Origin: Schaalia turicensis ACS-279-V-Col4
GTDB lineage: Bacteria; Actinomycetota; Actinomycetes; Actinomycetales; Actinomycetaceae
Direction: 5' to 3'
DNA length: 64,000 bases
NCBI RefSeq assembly: GCF_000296505.1
Contig: NZ_JH815211.1
Span: 1-64,000 of the forward strand
Both the position numbers and the translations under genes were made by a program. Position 1 is the stretch's first letter; every line of letters begins with the position of its first letter. The notes below the pieces were generated by a model. The model ran no database searches. It had not been told where the DNA came from and saw only the letters and a program-made list of their open reading frames with translations. Below are positions 60,245-64,000 of this stretch, one piece after another.

Positions 60245-60582
60245 TTATCCGAGCCACCATTCCCGTCTGAGAACGGCCAGTTCCGTCCGTTCTTCCCCAT
60301 CGAGTCACGAAGTTCCTTGCATGTCGGACACACCGGGTAGCGTGAAGCATCACGCGTCGGAATCCAGACTTTGCCGCATAAGGCAACGACAGGCTGTCCC
60401 GTCATCATTGATGAATCAGCTTTATCCCTACGCACGAAGTGCGCGAATCGATCGCCATCGCCGGGAGCCTTTTCGCGTTCAACCTCAGTTCGTTCAAGCA
60501 AGCCGGTCGACGATTGAGTCGAGGGAGCAGAGGGCGACGAGGGCCCTTGGGGTTCATTGAGGGAGTTACGCATGCCTCCCAT
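60241..60582 (-). CDS. DUF3039 family protein
   Basis: 113 residues; the start may be at 60582 or nine bases later. Ser/Pro-rich N-terminus, then the family core FAHFVRRDK...GQPVVALCGKVWIPTRDASRYPVCPTCKEL with three Cys, including a CPTC knuckle likely to bind zinc. Coupled to the downstream helicase, suggesting a joint function. Confidence 0.82.
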   Translation of the reverse strand: MGGMRNSLNEPQGPSSPSAPSTQSSTGLLERTEVEREKAPGDGDRFAHFVRRDKADSSMMTGQPVVALCGKVWIPTRDASRYPVCPTCKELRDSMGKNGRNWPFSDGNGGSDK

Positions 60583-60709
60583 TGTAGGACCGCTAGCGCG
60601 GTCTCTCTTGGTGAGAAAGTGAGCTGAACGCGAAAGAAAACCGCTTCATTCAGCAACAAAACAGGCGCTAGGGGCAAAGGAAGAGGAAAAGGCAGAGAAG
60701 TTTCACACA

Positions 60710-60750
60710 CGAGTGCGGGGCGGAAACCAGTGGTTTCCGCCCCGCACTCG
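60710..60750 (-). terminator. terminator downstream of HU gene
   Basis: Perfect 20-base stem with a one-base centre, arms containing GAGTGCGGGGCGGAAACC; lies 18 bases after the HU stop on the minus strand. It may also serve the end of other transcripts in this gap. Confidence 0.8.
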
Positions 60751-60768
60751 AAGAGTTTGATCAGATGA

Positions 60769-61050
60769 TCACTTGGCAACAGCCTTCTTCAGGGTGGAGC
60801 CAGCGGAGAGCTTCACGCCGAAGCCAGCCGGGATCTGAATCTCTTCGCCCGTGCGCGGGTTGCGACCGGTGCGTGCTGCACGCTCGACGCGCTCTACGGA
60901 GAACAGGCCGGTGATCTTCACGGCTTCACCCTTACCAAGGGACTCAACCAGGACGTCCTGGAAAGCGCCAAGAGCTGCATCTGCTTCGACCTTGGTCAGG
61001 TTTGCGCGCTCTGCGATCTGCGCAACGAGCTCGGTGCGATTGATGGGCAT
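60769..61050 (-). CDS. hup: HU-family DNA-binding protein
   Basis: 93 residues from the ATG at 61050, behind AATGAGGTTCTC; the longer frame to 61128 is not supported. Typical HU: MPINRTELVAQIAERA, GKGEAVKITGLFSVE and the DNA-binding arm RAARTGRNPRTGEEIQIPA. It lacks the long Lys/Ala-rich tail of mycobacterial HU. Nucleoid protein, single gene with its own hairpin. Confidence 0.95.
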   Translation of the reverse strand: MPINRTELVAQIAERANLTKVEADAALGAFQDVLVESLGKGEAVKITGLFSVERVERAARTGRNPRTGEEIQIPAGFGVKLSAGSTLKKAVAK

Positions 61051-61511
61051 GAGAACCTCATTCCTATTGTTACTATCAGCTGTCACGGCGACAGCCACTG
61101 GGGAAACAGTACGAAAAAACTGAGCCATTTGTCAGTTCGTTACGGCATTTTTCGCAATTTATGGCTTATTTCTCGCATTTTGGATCCCCATAGAGCATGA
61201 GCGACCACCTAAAAAGCCATTTTTATTGACTTGGGTCACATTTCTTTGGTTACCTTTGCTGACAGAACAAAGTAATCAAACGAGGTTCGAATAACTCAAC
61301 AGGTCTTTCAAAGCCATGAACGAAAGACCACATCATCACGCACACACAACCACGTGTCCAGCGCACCAAGGGGATAGCTTACTCCCTTGTTTCCCCTCCT
61401 CGAACACTCGTCCAAACCGGGTGCGAGATAGGCCACGCGATGCAGGAAACACCCGCGCGCGAGAGGAAGATTGGAAGAGCCCAACAACCTCTTAGAGTTC
61501 CAGGAGAATCC
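61051..61511. promoter_or_regulatory. divergent promoter region and structured leader of the permease gene
   Basis: About 460 bases without a supported gene. A TTGACT box at about 61227 and AT-rich sequence around 61215-61280 mark divergent promoters for hup and the permease. If the plus-strand start is near 61270, the permease has a leader of about 240 bases containing the hairpins GGTCTTTC/GAAAGACC (61302-61309, 61322-61329) and CAAGGG/CCCTTG (near 61368-61390). I recognise no known riboswitch consensus. Confidence 0.4.
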
Positions 61512-63476
61512 ATGGCTCTCGGACGAAATGAAACGCCTACCGAAACCGGCAAGACCGTTCATCCCGTTGACCAAGTCCCATCCTTTGGCAAACTTTCAGT
61601 TCTTGGCATTCAGCACGTGTTGGCTTTCTACGCTGGCGCCGTCGTTGTTCCTCTTGTTATCGCATCCGGTCTCGGCCTCGATAACGAAACCCTGATCCAC
61701 CTGATCAACGCCGACCTGTTCACCTGCGGTATCGCCTCGATCATTCAGTCGGCCGGCCTCGGCCCGAAGATCGGAGTGAGGCTGCCCCTTATCCAGGGCG
61801 TCACCTTCACTGCAGTTTCGCCCCTTATCGCAATCGGTATCGCCGCCACTCCAGCCGGTGCCGATCCGAAGACCGGCCTTGCCACCATGTATGGCTCCAT
61901 CATTGCGGCCGGCCTCGCCACTTTCTTCGTGGCACCTTTCTTCGCGAAACTCCTTCGCTTCTTCCCACCCGTCGTCACCGGCACACTTCTGACCGTCATG
62001 GGTATCACGCTCATCTCCGTCTCCGCTGGCGACATCGTGTCGTGGGGCACCTACGCGGCAGAGGGGCAGGACGCTGGCGCACTCACTCTGCGCGGCCTCG
62101 CCTACGCATTCGGCACCCTGGTAATCATCGTTGCCATCCAGCGCATCTTTAAAGGCTTTATGTCGACCATCTCGGTCCTCGTCGGCCTGGTTGTCATGAC
62201 CGCTATCGCATTCGCCCTTGGCGACGCCAACTTCTCTGATATCGGTCAGTCGGCATGGGTTGGCGTGACCACCCCGTTCTTCTTCGGCATTCCGAAGTTC
62301 AACATCGCCGCAATCATTTCAATGCTCATCGTCATGGCAGTAACCATGGTTGAAACCACCGGCGATGTTTTCGCAACCGGCGAGGTCGTCGGCAAGCGCA
62401 TCACGCCGAAGCACGTTGCAAACGCTCTTCGCGCAGATGGTCTATCCACCCTCCTCGGTGGCGTCTTCAACTCGTTCCCCTACACCTGCTTCGCCCAGAA
62501 CGTCGGTCTGGTTCGACTGACCCGCGTGAAGTCCCGCTGGGTTGTCACTGCAGCCGGCATCATTATGATCATCCTCGGCATCCTGCCGAAGGCTGGCGCA
62601 GTGGTTGCCTCGATTCCCGGGCCGGTCATCGGTGGCGCATCTCTGGCCATGTTCGCGAACGTTGCCGTTGTCGGTATCCAGACCTTGTCCAAGGTCGACA
62701 TGCGCGATCACCGCAATGCCGTCATCGTTTCGACCTCCATTGGTCTGGCCATGCTGGTCACTCTGAAGCCCGATCTTGCATCCCTGATGCCGTCATGGTT
62801 GCAGATCATCTTCGGTTCCGGCGTGACCATCGGTGCGCTGATAGCTTTCATTCTGAACCTGCTCTTCTTCCACGTTGGCAAGCAGGATGGCCCGGATGTT
62901 GCAATCGTTGACGGTCGTCCCGTGGACCTCGATCAGGTCAATGCGATGGATCGCGAGACCTTCGTTGAAGCCTTCAAGAGCATGTACGACGGTGACGTCT
63001 GGCCCGTCGAACGCGCATGGGAGCAGCGTCCGTTCACCGATGCAACCGAGCTCCGTAAGGCATTCGAGGACGAGGTCCTCGGTGCATCTGCTGATGAACA
63101 GGAAGCTTTGATCAGCGCCTACGTTGACATCGCCGACTTAGCCTCCAACCAGGATGCCAACGAGCAGGCGCATGCTGACACCGCAGCCCTCGCTCTTGGC
63201 GAATTCAACGATGCTGAACTCAAGGAGCTGCAGGCAGCATCGGCTGCCTACCGCGAGAAGTTTAATCGCCCGCTGGTCGTCTGCGTGACCAATCTTGCCG
63301 ATCGTGAACAGCTGATTGCTTCGGCATGGAAGCGCGTCGAGTCTTCGCAGACGCGTGAAGCACGCTTCGCACTCGGTGAGGTCATCGACATTGCCGACGA
63401 GCGTTTCAACATTCTGGTTGCTGATGCGAACCCGATCCGCACCGCGTGGGGTCGCAACTTTGACCAGGTCGACTGA
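61512..63476 (+). CDS. NCS2 xanthine/urate permease fused to OHCU decarboxylase-like domain
   Basis: 654 residues from the ATG at 61512, behind CCAGGAGAAT. Residues 1-455 are an NCS2 nucleobase transporter: LGIQHVLAFYAGAVVVPL, IKFG-type helices, VETTGDVFATGEV and GVFNSFPYTCFAQNVGLV. Residues about 466-654 resemble 2-oxo-4-hydroxy-4-carboxy-5-ureidoimidazoline decarboxylase, the last step from urate to S-allantoin: VNAMDRETFVEAF, WPVERAWEQRPF, EKFNRPLVVCV. The usual catalytic HPDLA reads YVDIA (Tyr537), so the active-site His is missing. The fusion ties purine uptake to urate breakdown, but the domain may be inactive or altered. Confidence 0.88.
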   Translation: MALGRNETPTETGKTVHPVDQVPSFGKLSVLGIQHVLAFYAGAVVVPLVIASGLGLDNETLIHLINADLFTCGIASIIQSAGLGPKIGVRLPLIQGVTFTAVSPLIAIGIAATPAGADPKTGLATMYGSIIAAGLATFFVAPFFAKLLRFFPPVVTGTLLTVMGITLISVSAGDIVSWGTYAAEGQDAGALTLRGLAYAFGTLVIIVAIQRIFKGFMSTISVLVGLVVMTAIAFALGDANFSDIGQSAWVGVTTPFFFGIPKFNIAAIISMLIVMAVTMVETTGDVFATGEVVGKRITPKHVANALRADGLSTLLGGVFNSFPYTCFAQNVGLVRLTRVKSRWVVTAAGIIMIILGILPKAGAVVASIPGPVIGGASLAMFANVAVVGIQTLSKVDMRDHRNAVIVSTSIGLAMLVTLKPDLASLMPSWLQIIFGSGVTIGALIAFILNLLFFHVGKQDGPDVAIVDGRPVDLDQVNAMDRETFVEAFKSMYDGDVWPVERAWEQRPFTDATELRKAFEDEVLGASADEQEALISAYVDIADLASNQDANEQAHADTAALALGEFNDAELKELQAASAAYREKFNRPLVVCVTNLADREQLIASAWKRVESSQTREARFALGEVIDIADERFNILVADANPIRTAWGRNFDQVD

Positions 63477-63500
63477 CCGATCCCGATTCGTTGAAACTCC

Positions 63501-63534
63501 GCTGGGGGGGCTGGCACACGCCAGCCCCCCCAGC
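63501..63534 (+). terminator. terminator downstream of the permease
   Basis: Perfect 15-base stem GCTGGGGGGGCTGGC/GCCAGCCCCCCCAGC with loop ACAC, then GCTTTT; 24 bases after the stop. Confidence 0.92.
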
Positions 63535-63560
63535 GCTTTTCTCCCCCGAATTGTCAGCGC

Positions 63561-63776
63561 CTACTCATCCCGGCCTACCTGCACCACGGCCTGAACTCTA
63601 TCTTCTGGTCCGACGTTATCGGCATCAACGACAGTGGTGACTTCCTCGGGGGCTTTCACACACGATGGGCCCACGATCTGGTTATACACCGGATCGCGGA
63701 CCCATTCGTTATGCGCGCAAGGCGCTGAAGTGAAGAAAGGTAGAAGTTCTGCGGGTACCTCGTCCCCCAACGAGAA
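63561..63776 (-). CDS. possible small ORF, 71 aa (low confidence)
   Basis: An open frame behind the BASS-family gene, starting at a TTG near 63776 and ending at 63561, with codon positions slightly favouring C/G at the third base. Residues include FFTSAPCAHNEWVRDPVYNQ and EEVTTVVDADNVGPEDRV. No ribosome site and no recognised family; it could be a decayed gene tail. Confidence 0.25.
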   Translation of the reverse strand, partial: FSLGDEVPAELLPFFTSAPCAHNEWVRDPVYNQIVGPSCVKAPEEVTTVVDADNVGPEDRVQAVVQVGRDE

Positions 63777-63807
63777 ACAGAAGGAGCAACTCTGGCGAAA
63801 CTGTGGA

Positions 63808-64000
63808 TTACTTGTCCAGTGGGCGACGCTGGAAGAACGCCGCCAGCGCGGAGCCGGACACGTTGTGCCAGACAGAGAAGATTGCGCCGGGGACGGCTGC
63901 TTCGGGGGTAAAGTACTGGGCACCGAGACCCGCTGCTAGACCGGAGTTCTGCATACCAACTTCGATGGCAGTCGTGCGAGCTGCACGCTCACCGACACCG
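63808..64000 (-). CDS. bile acid:sodium symporter (BASS) family protein, C-terminal part
   Basis: The last 63 residues of a membrane protein entering from the right edge: [18 protein letters not shown], then [20 protein letters not shown], ending RRPLDK. The [10 protein letters not shown] helix and the [13 protein letters not shown] helix are hallmarks of BASS transporters. The start lies beyond the window. Substrate not readable. Confidence 0.85.
   Translation of the reverse strand, partial: GVGERAARTTAIEVGMQNSGLAAGLGAQYFTPEAAVPGAIFSVWHNVSGSALAAFFQRRPLDK

Overview
The window looks like chromosomal DNA of a moderately GC-rich actinobacterium, most plausibly of the Actinomycetaceae (Actinomyces/Schaalia group). 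Supporting signs are a WhiB protein next to a PdtaS-type kinase, gene blocks that I recall being in the same order in Mycobacterium tuberculosis (Rv3193c-Rv3199c and Rv1330c-Rv1341), an actinobacterial rrn leader box, DUF2505/DUF3039/PPA1309 family proteins and frequent GTG starts. The genus is inferred from gene content only.

Layout. 1-3.15 kb: an rRNA operon on the minus strand (16S complete, 23S cut by the window edge), with its leader and promoter region up to 3.64 kb. 3.8-13.1 kb: malic enzyme, then two related sugar ABC systems: a split set (permease / ROK regulator + ATPase, divergent, no binding protein) and a complete ATPase-permease-binding protein operon. 13.4-16.8 kb: gatCAB for tRNA amidation. 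16.8-24.4 kb: a phospholipase D/cardiolipin synthase-like protein, a long LigA, an FHA-FtsK ATPase and WhiB. 24.5-33.8 kb: PdtaS-like kinase, DUF2505, OsmC, an EcsC-like protein, thyA-folA, a frameshifted MFS transporter, fumC, a lipoprotein rhodanese and a TauE/SafE permease.

33.96-40.61 kb: a 6.6-kb integrative mobilizable element in the 3' half of an initiator tRNA gene. It carries a tyrosine integrase, an excisionase-like HTH protein, a rolling-circle Rep with a Rep-internal palindrome cluster, a coiled-coil protein, a palindrome-rich probable oriT, a MobV-like relaxase and a small ArdA-like protein. It rebuilt the tRNA with a variant 3' half that lacks the encoded CCA and with a new terminator; the original CCA-encoding 3' end and terminator are left stranded at the far end.

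40.7-64 kb: a housekeeping block (UPF0182, PPA1309, YlbL-type protease, DUF2342 metalloprotease, an Rv3196-position protein, UvrD2, NudC), then rph-rdgB, an unannotated 42-residue protein, a LysR regulator, an Rv1339-like MBL hydrolase, murI, DUF2017, clpS, pncB, a DEAD/DEAH helicase, DUF3039 and HU. The end holds an NCS2 purine permease fused to an OHCU-decarboxylase-like domain and the 3' end of a BASS-family symporter. The most unusual items are the element and its tRNA remodelling, the origin-like structure inside rep, and the permease-OHCU fusion that appears to have lost its catalytic His.
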